A stretch of DNA of 64,000 bases from Providencia hangzhouensis (GTDB taxonomy: Bacteria; Pseudomonadota; Gammaproteobacteria; Enterobacterales; Enterobacteriaceae): the NCBI RefSeq assembly GCF_029193595.2, contig NZ_CP135052.1:1364001-1428000 (forward strand). Reading direction: 5' to 3'. The position numbers and the translations under genes were made by a program. The notes below the pieces were generated by a model. The model did no database searches, was not told where the DNA came from, and saw nothing but the letters and a program-made list of their open reading frames with translations. Below, piece by piece: positions 9,016-18,030 of the stretch (its first letter is position 1; every line of letters starts with the position of its first letter).

Positions 9016-10095
9016 ATGCAATTTATTAAGAAAAGTATCGTAGCACTTGCCGCAACTGCTGCGATATCAATGCCGATTACAGTTAGCCAAGCTTGTACTC
9101 GAGTTGTTTATTTAGGTGAAAATGAACAAATAATGACCGGAAGAACAATGGATTGGAAATACGATATTGGTACCAATCTATGGATCTTTCCTCGAGGGAT
9201 GGAGCGTGATGGCATTGCAGGGCCTAACTCTTTAAAATGGAAATCAAAATACGGCAGCGTGATAGCCTCGGGTTATGATATTTCAACAACGGATGGAGTG
9301 AACGAGGAAGGTCTGGTTGCCAATTTACTGTGGCTCGCGGAATCAAAATATCCTCAAATAGATAATAAGCAACCTGCGTTGTCGATATCTTTATGGGCGC
9401 AATATGTTCTAGATAACTATGCGACAGTGGAAGAAGCTGTTGCTGAGCTAGAAAAGAATCCACTCGTAGTCGCAACAGATAATGTGCCAGGACAAGATAG
9501 GTTAGCGACTTTACATTTATCATTATCAGATGCGAGTGGTGATAGCGCGATTATTGAATATATCGATGGTAAGCAGGTAATTCATCACAGTCGCAAGTAT
9601 CAAGTTATGACTAACTCGCCGACTTATGAGAAGCAATTAGCAATGCAGGAATATTGGCAAGGAATTGGTGGCACTGTAATGTTACCGGGGACTAACCGCT
9701 CCGCTGATAGATTTGCTCGCGCGCAGTTTTATATTAATGCAATTCCTCAGAAAACAACGCCTAATAAAGCGGTCGCCAGTGTTTTCAGTGTCGTACGTAA
9801 TGTGTCTGTCCCTTACGGATTGACGTCTGAAAATTCGCCTGAAATATCGTCAACACGTTGGCGGACATTAGTTGACCATAAACGTCAGCTCTACTTTTTC
9901 GAGTCAGCATTAACTCCAAATATTTTTTGGACTGATTTGGCAAAAATTGACTTTTCAGCGGAAACTGGAAAAGTGAAAAAGCTGGACCTCGGTGAAGAGC
10001 AGAGCCATATCTATTCAGGGGATGCGACCAACAGTTATGTAGTTACAAAACCTTTTGAATTCTTAGGGTTAAGTGCGGAACAGTTAGGTTATTAA
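9016..10095 (+). CDS. Exported linear amide C-N hydrolase (choloylglycine hydrolase / penicillin V acylase family)
   Basis: The 359-residue protein begins with a signal peptide (MQFIKKS, hydrophobic core, cleavage after SQA). Cys27 in ACTRVVYLG then becomes the N-terminal nucleophile of an Ntn hydrolase. Other family signatures are GRTMDWKYDIGTNLWIFPRG, the segment GVNEEGLVANLLWLAE, and a conserved NSPTYEKQL block. Related enzymes cleave conjugated bile salts, penicillin V or N-acyl homoserine lactones. The periplasmic variants of Gram-negatives fit acylase or quorum-signal roles better than bile-salt hydrolysis, but the substrate is inference. GGAG lies 8 bases before the ATG. Confidence 0.85.
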   Translation: MQFIKKSIVALAATAAISMPITVSQACTRVVYLGENEQIMTGRTMDWKYDIGTNLWIFPRGMERDGIAGPNSLKWKSKYGSVIASGYDISTTDGVNEEGLVANLLWLAESKYPQIDNKQPALSISLWAQYVLDNYATVEEAVAELEKNPLVVATDNVPGQDRLATLHLSLSDASGDSAIIEYIDGKQVIHHSRKYQVMTNSPTYEKQLAMQEYWQGIGGTVMLPGTNRSADRFARAQFYINAIPQKTTPNKAVASVFSVVRNVSVPYGLTSENSPEISSTRWRTLVDHKRQLYFFESALTPNIFWTDLAKIDFSAETGKVKKLDLGEEQSHIYSGDATNSYVVTKPFEFLGLSAEQLGY

Positions 10096-10237
10096 CTGAG
10101 CCCATGAAGTATTTCAGCCCTCTTGGTCTATAGGGGGTTGATATGAATCAAGCCCGCGATAATTAATTTATGAATGTTTTGCAGATAGCAAACGAACGGT
10201 ATAAGATGCATTTAAAATGCAACTTATTGGTGATGAT

Positions 10238-11104
10238 ATGAATGATCTCGTGTGTTACAAAACTATGCCAGTTTGGAATAAAGCTTCTTTGCCGTTAATG
10301 TTCCAAGAGCGCCATAATACAAAAGAGGATACATACGCACAGTTGAAAGTGCTAAAAGGCTCTTTAGATTTTATCATTTTTAATGAAGACGGCAGCGAGC
10401 AACACTTTACCTTTGATATTCATAACCAGCCGCCTATTATTGAACCTCAAGTTTGGCATCGTATTTCTGCTTGTAGTGATGACATGGAATGCCAACTGGC
10501 ATTTTTATGCAAACCAGAACTGAAATTTTATAAAGAGCATGGGTTAACGACTCCACATTCAGAAGTGCGCTATTTGTGTGAGAATCACCTGAGTAAGCCA
10601 TGTAAAACATTAGATTTAGGTTCGGGAAGAGGGCGTAATAGTTTTTATCTTGCCTTGCAGGGGTATGACGTGACCTCGGTAGATATCAACCCTCAGCATA
10701 TCCAAGCAATTGACTTCGTTAAAAAACAAGCTGGGGTAGAGAATATTCATACGGCTGTTTATGATATTAATAGTCACCAAATACAAGAGAACTACGAACT
10801 TATTATTTCCACTGTCGTGCTAATGTTCTTGCAGCGAGAAAAAATCGCCAATGTTATTACTAATATGCAAGAACATACCCTGCCAGGGGGAGTTAACGTT
10901 ATTGTGTGTGCCGTTGAAACGCCAGATGCACCGCTGGATTTAGTGCCATTTAAATGCTTCTTAAAACCAGGGGAGCTAGAAGGGTATTATAAAGATTGGG
11001 ATATTTTAAAATATAACGAAAACCCTGGTCATTTACACCGCACTGATTCACAAGGTAATCGTATTAAATTAAATTTTGCAACACTCATTGCAAGGAAGAA
11101 GTAA
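10238..11104 (+). CDS. tehB: TehB-type SAM-dependent methyltransferase with N-terminal cupin domain
   Basis: The 288-residue product has two parts. Residues 1-85 form a small cupin-like domain with MNDLVCYKTMPVW and a PQVWHRI segment. Residues from about 90 form the TehB methyltransferase with motif I LDLGSGRGRNS, ISTVVLMFL, and a C-terminus LHRTDSQGNRIKLNFATL nearly identical to E. coli TehB. The two-domain form is the one seen in Haemophilus TehB; E. coli has only the methyltransferase. It probably methylates tellurite-type oxyanions using S-adenosylmethionine. An upstream ATG at 10217 adds seven residues, and 10238 is chosen from the family N-terminus. No tehA is adjacent. Confidence 0.88.
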   Translation: MNDLVCYKTMPVWNKASLPLMFQERHNTKEDTYAQLKVLKGSLDFIIFNEDGSEQHFTFDIHNQPPIIEPQVWHRISACSDDMECQLAFLCKPELKFYKEHGLTTPHSEVRYLCENHLSKPCKTLDLGSGRGRNSFYLALQGYDVTSVDINPQHIQAIDFVKKQAGVENIHTAVYDINSHQIQENYELIISTVVLMFLQREKIANVITNMQEHTLPGGVNVIVCAVETPDAPLDLVPFKCFLKPGELEGYYKDWDILKYNENPGHLHRTDSQGNRIKLNFATLIARKK

Positions 11105-11129
11105 GTAAGAAATTAGCATAGGTTATCTT

Positions 11130-11157
11130 AATAAAAGAGTTGCCGCTGTCGGCAACT
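11130..11157 (-). terminator. Terminator reading leftward (clcA side), copy 1 of a 21-base repeat
   Basis: AGTTGCCG-CTGT-CGGCAACT at 11138-11157 forms an 8-bp stem. On the minus strand it runs into CTTTTATT, so it should stop transcripts coming from clcA. The same 21 bases recur at 11298-11318. Confidence 0.7.
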
Positions 11158-11167
11158 GAGGTTGTTG

Positions 11168-11287
11168 ACAAAGCGGGATAAAAGCGTGGTTTTTCCCGCT
11201 TTGTGTTATCAGCCGAAAATCAATAAATTGATTTTCCTAGTTTATTTTCAAAACCTATTCGACTTGCCGCCAAACATAATATGTTTG
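11168..11287. repeat. Three palindromes between tehB and clcA
   Basis: The stretch between the two terminator copies holds three further perfect inverted repeats. These are ACAAAGCGGGA (11168-11178) with TCCCGCTTTGT (11194-11204); AAAATCAAT (11216-11224) with ATTGATTTT (11227-11235); and CAAACATA (11271-11278) with TATGTTTG (11280-11287). None is followed by a T run. No open frame or promoter is evident. Confidence 0.6.
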
Positions 11288-11297
11288 TCAGCAGTCT

Positions 11298-11324
11298 GAG
11301 TTGCCGCTGTCGGCAACTCTTTTT
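11298..11324 (+). terminator. Terminator reading rightward (tehB side), copy 2 of a 21-base repeat
   Basis: The hairpin AGTTGCCG-CTGT-CGGCAACT at 11299-11318 is followed by CTTTTT on the plus strand. It should stop transcripts coming from tehB, 12 bases before the clcA stop codon on the opposite strand. It is identical to the copy at 11137-11157. Confidence 0.75.
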
Positions 11325-11335
11325 GCTTCTACTAT

Positions 11336-12733
11336 TTAAGGTTTGTCAGTGACAGGCGGAGCGGTTTCTTTTTCGCTACGGGCTAAAGTTTTTTCCAGCA
11401 ATACAGAATATAGCGGTTTGCCACCTAAAAATTGAGCCATCATTGTGGCGCCAATGCAGGTAATAATCATCGGTAAGATTAACTGGTAGTTATTTGTCAT
11501 TTCTAAAACTAAGACTATCCCAGTTAATGGGGCTCTGACGGTTGCGGCAAATAAAGCTCCCATGCCTGCAATAGCGAAAGTCCCCACTTCAATTTGGTAA
11601 TTAGGGAATATTTCGAGGGCGGCGTAGCCGAAAACACCACCAAATAATGTCCCAAGGGCGAGTAAAGGAGAGAAAATACCACCTGGAGCCCCAGAGCTAA
11701 AGCTAATCGTCGAAGTTAAAAACCGCAAAGCAAAGAATATGAATAACAAAGTGATGGTAAATTGGCCTGCTACCATCTGGTGGATCACGGAATATCCACC
11801 ACCTACAATTTCAGGCAGGTAAACGCCAATTGCACCACAAGCACCACCAATTAACCCGCCCATCAATACAAAGCGAGAAATTTTATTTTGGTAAAATGCT
11901 AAAAATTTACTTTGTAGGTACAATAAAAAACCATTAAAACAGATACCGATAACACCAAACATTAATCCTAAAATTAAATAAAGCCATAAAGTATTCATAG
12001 GTGCAGAAGAAAATTGGCCGATATTTAATACAATAGCTTCTCCATTGATTAGCCGATAGACAATGGTGGAGGTAACAACACCGATAAATACCGCTTTAAT
12101 TGAAATTAAACTGTATTTAAATTGCGGACGCATTTCTTCAATAATAAACAAGATGCCAGCTAAAGGGGCATTAAATGCTGTAGATAAACCTGCCGCCGCA
12201 CCAGAGGCAAGCAAGGTGTGGCGTGACTCATTATCTTTTAAACGAAATAAATCATAAAACATTTGGCTAAGGTTCGCACCAAGTTGCACGGTTGGTCCTT
12301 CACGGCCTAATACCATACCTGAGCCCAATGTTCCTAATCCACCAATAAACTTAACTGGGATGACTCTCCACCATCTTACGGGGCGTAAATCCTGTAATGC
12401 ACCTTCAATTTCTGGGATCCCAGACCCACCAGATTCAGGAGAGAACCGTTTAACAAGGTAATAGCCTAACATGGCAAGAAGTGCCGAGATAAAAAACATC
12501 CCAACAACCATCAGCCATTTTGGGGCAACCCATTCACTCACCGATTGCACGCGATAGTTGCTAATCCAAGTTGTTCCTAATTCAAATAGTGAACCGATAA
12601 GACCGACCGCCGCACCAATGAGTACCGCAAGTAGTAAGATTTTTACAGGTGTTTTATCTGATTCTTTTAGCCGTTTAAAAATCCGCAATCGGGTTTTTAT
12701 CATAGATTTACTAGCTGAATTTACCTGGCTCAT
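11336..12733 (-). CDS. clcA: H+/Cl- exchange transporter ClcA
   Basis: The 465-residue protein is a ClC antiporter with the diagnostic chloride-site motifs in order: [21 protein letters not shown] (gating Glu), a proton-path Glu in the [10 protein letters not shown] segment, and [11 protein letters not shown]. It exchanges two chloride ions for one proton across the inner membrane and supports extreme acid survival in E. coli. The start at 12733 (MSQVNSASK) fits the E. coli protein; an upstream ATG at 12772 would add 13 residues with no ribosome binding site. It is convergent with tehB and divergent from hcp. Confidence 0.93.
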   Translation of the reverse strand: MSQVNSASKSMIKTRLRIFKRLKESDKTPVKILLLAVLIGAAVGLIGSLFELGTTWISNYRVQSVSEWVAPKWLMVVGMFFISALLAMLGYYLVKRFSPESGGSGIPEIEGALQDLRPVRWWRVIPVKFIGGLGTLGSGMVLGREGPTVQLGANLSQMFYDLFRLKDNESRHTLLASGAAAGLSTAFNAPLAGILFIIEEMRPQFKYSLISIKAVFIGVVTSTIVYRLINGEAIVLNIGQFSSAPMNTLWLYLILGLMFGVIGICFNGFLLYLQSKFLAFYQNKISRFVLMGGLIGGACGAIGVYLPEIVGGGYSVIHQMVAGQFTITLLFIFFALRFLTSTISFSSGAPGGIFSPLLALGTLFGGVFGYAALEIFPNYQIEVGTFAIAGMGALFAATVRAPLTGIVLVLEMTNNYQLILPMIITCIGATMMAQFLGGKPLYSVLLEKTLARSEKETAPPVTDKP

Positions 12734-12926
12734 CTTTATTGGATTCTCTTTATACGATGGAATAACAAACACTTATAGGTAAGTATAACAAGAGTTATCG
12801 TAAGAGCGTTATCAGGATATAAATAAAATGCAAAATAGTGCATTTAAGCAAGAAAAGTGAAAACAAAACCAACAGCACGAATAGCACACTTTCATTACTG
12901 TGAATAGTTCTCATTTGCAATGAATA

Positions 12927-12940
12927 TTAATATAGATCAA
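12927..12940 (+). promoter_or_regulatory. FNR-like box upstream of hcp
   Basis: TTAAT-ATAG-ATCAA matches the FNR consensus TTGATNNNNATCAA with one mismatch. It lies about 97 bases before the hcp start codon. E. coli hcp is induced anaerobically by FNR, which supports the call. Confidence 0.6.
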
Positions 12941-12998
12941 TAAACCATTAGATAATGAATAATTCCACTTTTTTATTCTAATAAAGAGCGTAGTCTTA

Positions 12999-13021
12999 AT
13001 GTTGTATTTGAAATGCAACTT
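12999..13021 (+). promoter_or_regulatory. NsrR-like operator upstream of hcp
   Basis: Two 11-base half sites around one base, ATGTTGTATTT and AAATGCAACTT, match the NsrR half site AAGATGYATTT and its complement at 8 and 10 of 11 positions. The site ends 15 bases before the hcp start codon. In E. coli NsrR represses hcp-hcr and nitric oxide relieves it. Confidence 0.65.
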
Positions 13022-13036
13022 TAAGAGGCGAACAAC

Positions 13037-14689
13037 ATGTACTGTGTGCAATGTGAACAAACAATTAGAACTCCAGCTGGTAATGGCTGTGCATACGCGC
13101 AGGGTATGTGCGGTAAAACAGCAGAAACTTCTGACCTACAAGATTTATTAGTTGCTGTATTGCAAAGCTTATCTGCAAGTGCAGTCACTGCCCGCTCACT
13201 GGGTATTATTGACCATGATATTGATAGTTTTGCTCCGCGCGCATTTTTCTCTACTTTAACCAACGTCAATTTTGATTCAGAGCGTATTATCGGTTACGCC
13301 CGTGAAGCTATTTATTTACGTGATAAATTAATAAAACATTGCCAATCCGTGAATAGTGTAGTGGCTTTCAATCATCCATTAATTAATTTGCAATTAAATG
13401 GTACTGACATTCCAACCTTACAGGCACAAGCGGCTCAATTTTCATTAGATATTGATAAAGCTGAAGTCGGCGAAGACATTCACGGTTTACGTATGTTATG
13501 CCTATATGGCTTAAAAGGGGCGGCAGCCTATATGGAACACGCCCATGTTTTAGGTCAGTATGATAATGAGGTTTATGGCCAATATCATGAAATTATGGCT
13601 TGGCTTGGAACATTGCCATCGGATATGAATGAACTGCTTGATAATGCCATGGCAATTGGTCTAATGAATTTCAAGGTCATGGAAATTTTGGATACAGGTG
13701 AAACGAGCGAATTTGGTCACCCAACGCCAACGGAAGTCAACGTTCGTCCAGTCGCAGGGAAATGTATTTTAATTTCAGGTCATGACCTGAAAGACTTAAA
13801 AATGTTGTTAGAACAAACTGAAGGTACGGGTATCAATGTTTATACCCACGGCGAAATGCTGCCAGCACATGGTTACCCAGAACTGAAAAAATACCCTCAT
13901 TTAGTCGGTAACTATGGTAGCGGTTGGCAAAATCAGCAAGTGGAATTTGCAAAATTCCCTGGGTCTATCTTGATGACCTCTAACTGTATTATTGACCCTG
14001 ATGTCGGTGATTATAAAGACCGTATCTGGACGCGTAGTATTGTGGGTTGGCCGGGTGCAAAACATTTAGTGGGTGATGATTTTTCTGCAATGATTGCTCA
14101 AGCTCAGTCACTTGCCGGTTTCCCGTATACCGAAATCGAGCACAAAATTACGGTTGGTTTCGGTCGTCAAACACTGTTAGGTGCGGCAGACGCGGTGATT
14201 GATTTAGTTTCACAGAAAAAACTACGTCACGTATTCCTTGTTGGTGGTTGTGATGGTAGCCGTGGCGAACGTAGCTATTATACGGATTTTGCCCGTAGTG
14301 TACCTGAAGATTGCTTAATCCTTACACTCGCATGTGGTAAGTATCGTTTTAATAAATTAGATTTTGGCACATTAGAAGGGCTACCACGCTTACTGGATGT
14401 GGGCCAATGTAACGATGCATATTCTGCCATTATGCTTGCGGTGAATCTATCAGAGAAACTTGGTTGTGGTATTAATGACTTGCCATTGAGTCTGATTCTA
14501 TCTTGGTTTGAGCAAAAAGCGATTGTTATCCTTTTAACATTATTAGCGTTGGGTGTGAAAAATATTTACACCGGCCCAACAGCACCTGGTTTCTTAACTG
14601 AAAACTTATTAAATGTGCTAAATGAGAAGTTTGGTATGCGTAGTATTACGACAGTTGAGCAAGATCTGGCAGAAATTTTACCTGCATGA
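13037..14689 (+). CDS. hcp: Hybrid cluster protein / hydroxylamine reductase Hcp
   Basis: The 550-residue protein matches Hcp throughout. The N-terminal cysteines C3, C6, C18 and C25 have the CX2CX11CX6C spacing of the facultative-anaerobe class that holds a [2Fe-2S] cluster. Ligands of the hybrid 4Fe-2S-2O cluster are visible in [29 protein letters not shown], and VGQCNDAY. Hcp reduces nitric oxide to nitrous oxide, or hydroxylamine, and drives S-nitrosylation in the anaerobic cytoplasm. A ribosome binding site (AAGAGG) precedes it, and hcr follows after 75 bases. Confidence 0.97.
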   Translation: MYCVQCEQTIRTPAGNGCAYAQGMCGKTAETSDLQDLLVAVLQSLSASAVTARSLGIIDHDIDSFAPRAFFSTLTNVNFDSERIIGYAREAIYLRDKLIKHCQSVNSVVAFNHPLINLQLNGTDIPTLQAQAAQFSLDIDKAEVGEDIHGLRMLCLYGLKGAAAYMEHAHVLGQYDNEVYGQYHEIMAWLGTLPSDMNELLDNAMAIGLMNFKVMEILDTGETSEFGHPTPTEVNVRPVAGKCILISGHDLKDLKMLLEQTEGTGINVYTHGEMLPAHGYPELKKYPHLVGNYGSGWQNQQVEFAKFPGSILMTSNCIIDPDVGDYKDRIWTRSIVGWPGAKHLVGDDFSAMIAQAQSLAGFPYTEIEHKITVGFGRQTLLGAADAVIDLVSQKKLRHVFLVGGCDGSRGERSYYTDFARSVPEDCLILTLACGKYRFNKLDFGTLEGLPRLLDVGQCNDAYSAIMLAVNLSEKLGCGINDLPLSLILSWFEQKAIVILLTLLALGVKNIYTGPTAPGFLTENLLNVLNEKFGMRSITTVEQDLAEILPA

Positions 14690-14764
14690 TCAATAAACCG
14701 ATAGAAAAAGCTTAAAAACGATGTGAAAGATGGGGGCTGCGACCCCCTTTAAAGGAGTAGCGCG

Positions 14765-15769
14765 ATGACCATGCCAAGCAGTTTATGTCCAAATAGAATG
14801 CAAGTTCATTCTATTATTCAAGAAACATCAGATGTCTGGACAATCAACCTTATCAATCATGATTTTTATACATATTCACCTGGTCAATATGCTTTGGTCA
14901 GCATTAAAAATAGTGATGATGTCATGCGTGCTTATACTCTTTCATCATCACCGGGGCAAAGTCGTTTTATTTCCATTACTGTCAGGCGGTTAGACGATGG
15001 TGAAGGGTCAAATTGGTTAACACGTTCGGTTAAAGAAGGTGACTATCTTTGGCTTTCTGAAGCGCAAGGGGAATTCACCTGCGCTAATCTAAAAAACACT
15101 GAGTATTTGATGTTAGCTGCTGGATGTGGTGTGACACCAATTATGTCAATGACACGTTGGCTGATGGTGAACCGCCCGAGCTCCCATGTAAAAGTACTAT
15201 TCAATGTTCGCGATGATAAACAAGTTATTTTTGCCGAGGAATGGCAAAAACTCGTCCGCTTATATCCAGAGCGGTTGCAATTGTGTGTTATGGCAGAAAC
15301 ACCAGATAATGGCGATATTGCACAAGGACGTTTAACTGAAGAGAAATTGAAAGCGTTAGTACCAGATATTGATTCACGAATTGTGATGACGTGTGGGCCT
15401 GTGCCTTATATGAAAAATGCACAGCAATTTGCTGCTAATTTAGGCGTCCCTGCTGAACATTTTTTTATGGAGCGTTTTTCAACTGAACCAGAGGTTGTTG
15501 ATAGTGAAGATATTCTTACATTAAAAATCCGTCAACGATTGGTCGACTTTAAAGTCCCTGTAGGTACTTCTTTATTATCTGCACTGGAGCAAAATAAACA
15601 GCCCGTTATTGCAGCTTGCCGAGCAGGGGTTTGTGGAAGCTGTAAAACAAAAGTGTTATCAGGTAAATACACAACAACAAGCACAATGACATTAACTGAA
15701 GCAGAAATAGCTGAGGGCTATGTTTTAGCTTGTAGTTGCCAATTACAGGGTGACACTGAAATAGCGTAA
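14765..15769 (+). CDS. hcr: Hcp NADH reductase Hcr
   Basis: The 334-residue protein is a ferredoxin-reductase type flavoprotein. The N-terminal FAD domain carries RAYTLSSSP (about residue 57). The NADH domain carries AAGCGVTPIMSM (about 118). The C-terminal plant-type [2Fe-2S] domain has cysteines in CRAGVCGSCKTKV (about 283-295) and a last one in ACSCQ. It passes electrons from NADH to Hcp. AAAGGAG lies 7 bases before the start, and the gene is cotranscribed with hcp. Confidence 0.95.
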   Translation: MTMPSSLCPNRMQVHSIIQETSDVWTINLINHDFYTYSPGQYALVSIKNSDDVMRAYTLSSSPGQSRFISITVRRLDDGEGSNWLTRSVKEGDYLWLSEAQGEFTCANLKNTEYLMLAAGCGVTPIMSMTRWLMVNRPSSHVKVLFNVRDDKQVIFAEEWQKLVRLYPERLQLCVMAETPDNGDIAQGRLTEEKLKALVPDIDSRIVMTCGPVPYMKNAQQFAANLGVPAEHFFMERFSTEPEVVDSEDILTLKIRQRLVDFKVPVGTSLLSALEQNKQPVIAACRAGVCGSCKTKVLSGKYTTTSTMTLTEAEIAEGYVLACSCQLQGDTEIA

Positions 15770-15788
15770 AATTATATAACATGTGCAA

Positions 15789-15818
15789 ACTGTCTCATTA
15801 GAGTATTAATGGGACAGT
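15789..15818 (+). terminator. Hairpin after hcr
   Basis: ACTGTCTCATTA (15789-15800) pairs with TAATGGGACAGT (15807-15818) around a 6-base loop. The following sequence is AT-rich but has only short T runs. It probably ends the hcp-hcr transcript. Confidence 0.65.
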
Positions 15819-15872
15819 ATTATTTAAAATAAATCATAGTAATTATTTACAATACTCAAAATGAGAGTGCAA

Positions 15873-16109
15873 TTAATGTTTCGGTAGTGAGCTATTTAAA
15901 AAATAAATAGATAATTTACTTAATGTATTAATCGCTGATACAGCAACCTCTTTGTTTGGGTCCTGACATAAGTCTATGATTCGTATGATGGCATCATTAT
16001 ATTCAATCGTTGCTTTGAAATCACCTAAAGCAGAAATGGCAGCAATTTTGATTTCATCGTTTACGCGAAATGTTAGTTTCGTTAACATTCCAACAATTAC
16101 TTTATCCAT
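15873..16109 (-). CDS. Small HEAT-repeat-like protein
   Basis: I do not know a named homologue. The frame can start at 16205, but the first 32 residues are Tyr/Phe/Ile-rich and unlike a real N-terminus. The ATG at 16109 gives 78 residues. These show two HEAT-like helical hairpins: NDEIKIAAISALGDF and NKEVAVSAINTLSKLS, each with the A-L-G or A-L-S pattern and an Asp/Asn turn before the first helix. Such short units usually act as protein-protein scaffolds. It faces hcr tail to tail. A real gene is likely but not certain. Confidence 0.55.
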   Translation of the reverse strand: MDKVIVGMLTKLTFRVNDEIKIAAISALGDFKATIEYNDAIIRIIDLCQDPNKEVAVSAINTLSKLSIYFLNSSLPKH

Positions 16110-16205
16110 AATAAAACTTTCACTGTTATATAAAATAAAAAATATTCTAAGATAATTCTTGTAATATTTAATACTAAATTGATATCTGCAATTAAATATT
16201 AACAA

Positions 16206-16690
16206 TTTAAAAGAATGCTTTTTAATGATAATTTCGAATTAAATAATGCCTTAAGTGTATTTTCTTACTTCATTATTTGTTTGCTGGCTTATTTTTAATA
16301 TAAAAAACCAACTAATGACTGATATTAGTGATTACTTGTACTCTAATAAAGCGTTTTAATTATATTAAATTGGGCTTACTCCTTTATATTGTTTTTTTTG
16401 TATTGTACGGTAAATAGAGAATTAAGTTTTGATTAATTATCGGTAAGGTTTACTAAATAATATTACAAATGATACTTTGATTTCTCAAAGGGTTGGTTAT
16501 TGATAAGTAAATAAATATATTTACTTCAATTCTAATATTCATTCTTATTATTAGTTACATTTTGTTACTTTATAAAGATATATTTAATATAAACTTAAAC
16601 GGAACCTAAACAATAAGTTTTCCATGCGTAAAAAAACGTAGATATAGGGTGGCAATTAATTCACCAATGGGTATAATTCGCGCCGCATCC
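16206..16690. other. AT-rich gap before the mgtE leader
   Basis: About 480 AT-rich bases between the HEAT-like gene and the riboswitch. It must hold the mgtE promoter. No plausible coding frame, repeat or strong hairpin was recognised apart from the start of the leader RNA near its right end. Confidence 0.5.
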
Positions 16691-16699
16691 AAAGTGCAG

Positions 16700-16863
16700 T
16701 ATCTCGTTAGGCGAGGCTCCTATACAAACATAGGTTACTGATCTGACGACGTCGAGAGACGCCCAAGATTAGGACAGGATATATCGACCGAAGGTATATC
16801 CCCATGTAACTTCCTGCTAAGTCAGGATACGTTGTATAGTGCTAAAACCGAGACGAAGAGATA
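16700..16863 (+). promoter_or_regulatory. M-box (ykoK) magnesium riboswitch upstream of mgtE
   Basis: The conserved core CGTTAGGCGAGGCTCCTATA (16705-16724) and the later blocks GAGACGCC, GACCGAAGG, CTAAGTCAGGATA and ATAGTGCTAAAACC follow the M-box consensus order. The closing helix is visible as TATCTC (16700-16705) with GAGATA (16858-16863). M-box RNAs bind Mg2+ and shut off magnesium transporters, and the next gene is mgtE. Confidence 0.92.
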
Positions 16864-16890
16864 GCTTTCGCATTCTCTCATCTGGTTTCG

Positions 16891-16935
16891 CCCCTATGTG
16901 AGTACTGTTTGAGTAACCAACAGTAATAGGGACTA
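16891..16935 (+). promoter_or_regulatory. Hairpin covering the mgtE ribosome binding site
   Basis: CCCTAT near 16892 can pair with ATAGGG at about 16927-16932, and an inner ACTGTT pairs with AACAGT. ATAGGGA is the only ribosome-binding-like sequence before the mgtE ATG, so the hairpin would hide it. This suggests a translational expression platform for the riboswitch. A competing hairpin AGAGA...TCTCT overlaps the riboswitch closing helix at 16857-16880. Confidence 0.55.
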
Positions 16936-16940
16936 AAAAA

Positions 16941-18011
16941 ATGACATTCACTACCCAGAACAAAGCGGGAGCAGTTGCTATTGCTCAATCCGCAATGAAA
17001 GGCGCACGCCTCAAAGACAATAACACACAGCCAGCAAAAGTTGATGATGCAACAGTCAGCGCTTATATGAGTCAATCATATTTGCCAGTATCTGTCGCAG
17101 ACTCAATAGCTTGCGTGAAAAAAAATCTTATTGAACACCTTGATGGCGAGCAAATCCCAACCTATTTATTTGTTGTCGACAATGACAATTATTTAAATGG
17201 CATTCTTTCAGTTAAATCATTATTAGCTTCACCTGAAAATTTATTAGTGTCTGATATCATGCGACACAATTATTTTTCTGTTGCCCCAGAACAATCACGT
17301 CATGATGTTTATGATCTGATTAATCATAGCGGTTTAGATATGATACCTGTGGTGCAATTTGGCAAATTAATGGGTGTTTTGCGTCCGCAAGATATCGCCG
17401 AACTGATTGAAGATGAGAATACACTTGATGCGCAGCTACAAGGCGCTACCACCCCATTAGATGAGCCCTACTTAACGACAAGCCCTGTAACTTTATGGCG
17501 TAAACGTGTCGTTTGGTTGTTGATGCTATTTGTGGCCGAAGCGTATACAGGAACTGTATTAAAAGCATTTGAAGAACAACTCGAAGCCGCAATTTCGTTA
17601 GCGTTTTTCATTCCGCTGTTGATTGGTACAGGCGGTAATAGTGGAACACAAATTACATCAACATTAGTCCGTGCTATGGCACTGGGTGAGGTGAGTTTAC
17701 GTAACCTTGGTACCGTACTGAAGAAAGAGGTTTCTACCTCATTTTTAGTAGCGGTGACCATCGGTGGTGCGGCATTAATTCGTGCATGGATTTTAGGTGT
17801 TGGCCACGAAGTGACTATTGTGGTTAGCTTAACCATCGTTGCCATTACAATGTGGAGTGCGATTGTTTCTTCAATCATTCCAATGGTATTGAAGAAAATG
17901 AAAGTGGACCCAGCAGTTGTTTCTGCCCCGTTCATTGCAACTTTCATTGATGGTACAGGCTTAATTATCTACTTTGAAATCGCAAAATTAGTGATGACGG
18001 AGTTTGCTTAA
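16941..18011 (+). CDS. mgtE: Magnesium transporter MgtE, short form
   Basis: The 356-residue protein has two CBS domains (about residues 36-155) and a five-helix membrane domain (about 185-356). The conserved motif IGTGGNSGTQITS lies in the pore region, and FIDGTGLIIYF carries the Asp that lines the Mg2+ site in the Thermus structure. Canonical MgtE is about 450 residues with an N-terminal superhelical domain that senses cytoplasmic Mg2+. Here only about 35 polar residues precede the CBS pair, so that domain is absent. It is controlled by the M-box RNA upstream. Confidence 0.92.
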   Translation: MTFTTQNKAGAVAIAQSAMKGARLKDNNTQPAKVDDATVSAYMSQSYLPVSVADSIACVKKNLIEHLDGEQIPTYLFVVDNDNYLNGILSVKSLLASPENLLVSDIMRHNYFSVAPEQSRHDVYDLINHSGLDMIPVVQFGKLMGVLRPQDIAELIEDENTLDAQLQGATTPLDEPYLTTSPVTLWRKRVVWLLMLFVAEAYTGTVLKAFEEQLEAAISLAFFIPLLIGTGGNSGTQITSTLVRAMALGEVSLRNLGTVLKKEVSTSFLVAVTIGGAALIRAWILGVGHEVTIVVSLTIVAITMWSAIVSSIIPMVLKKMKVDPAVVSAPFIATFIDGTGLIIYFEIAKLVMTEFA

Positions 18012-18030
18012 GCGCACACCTCAAACTTGA

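Noticed and set aside
11137..11318. Attachment-site direct repeats of a small mobile element between tehB and clcA
   Set aside because: The repeated unit is itself a hairpin, each copy having a T run on the proper side, and nothing mobile lies between. Terminators explain it.
17468..17947. 159-residue open frame opposite mgtE
   Set aside because: It is a shadow of the membrane domain of mgtE, rich in Thr and Ala, with no start signal.
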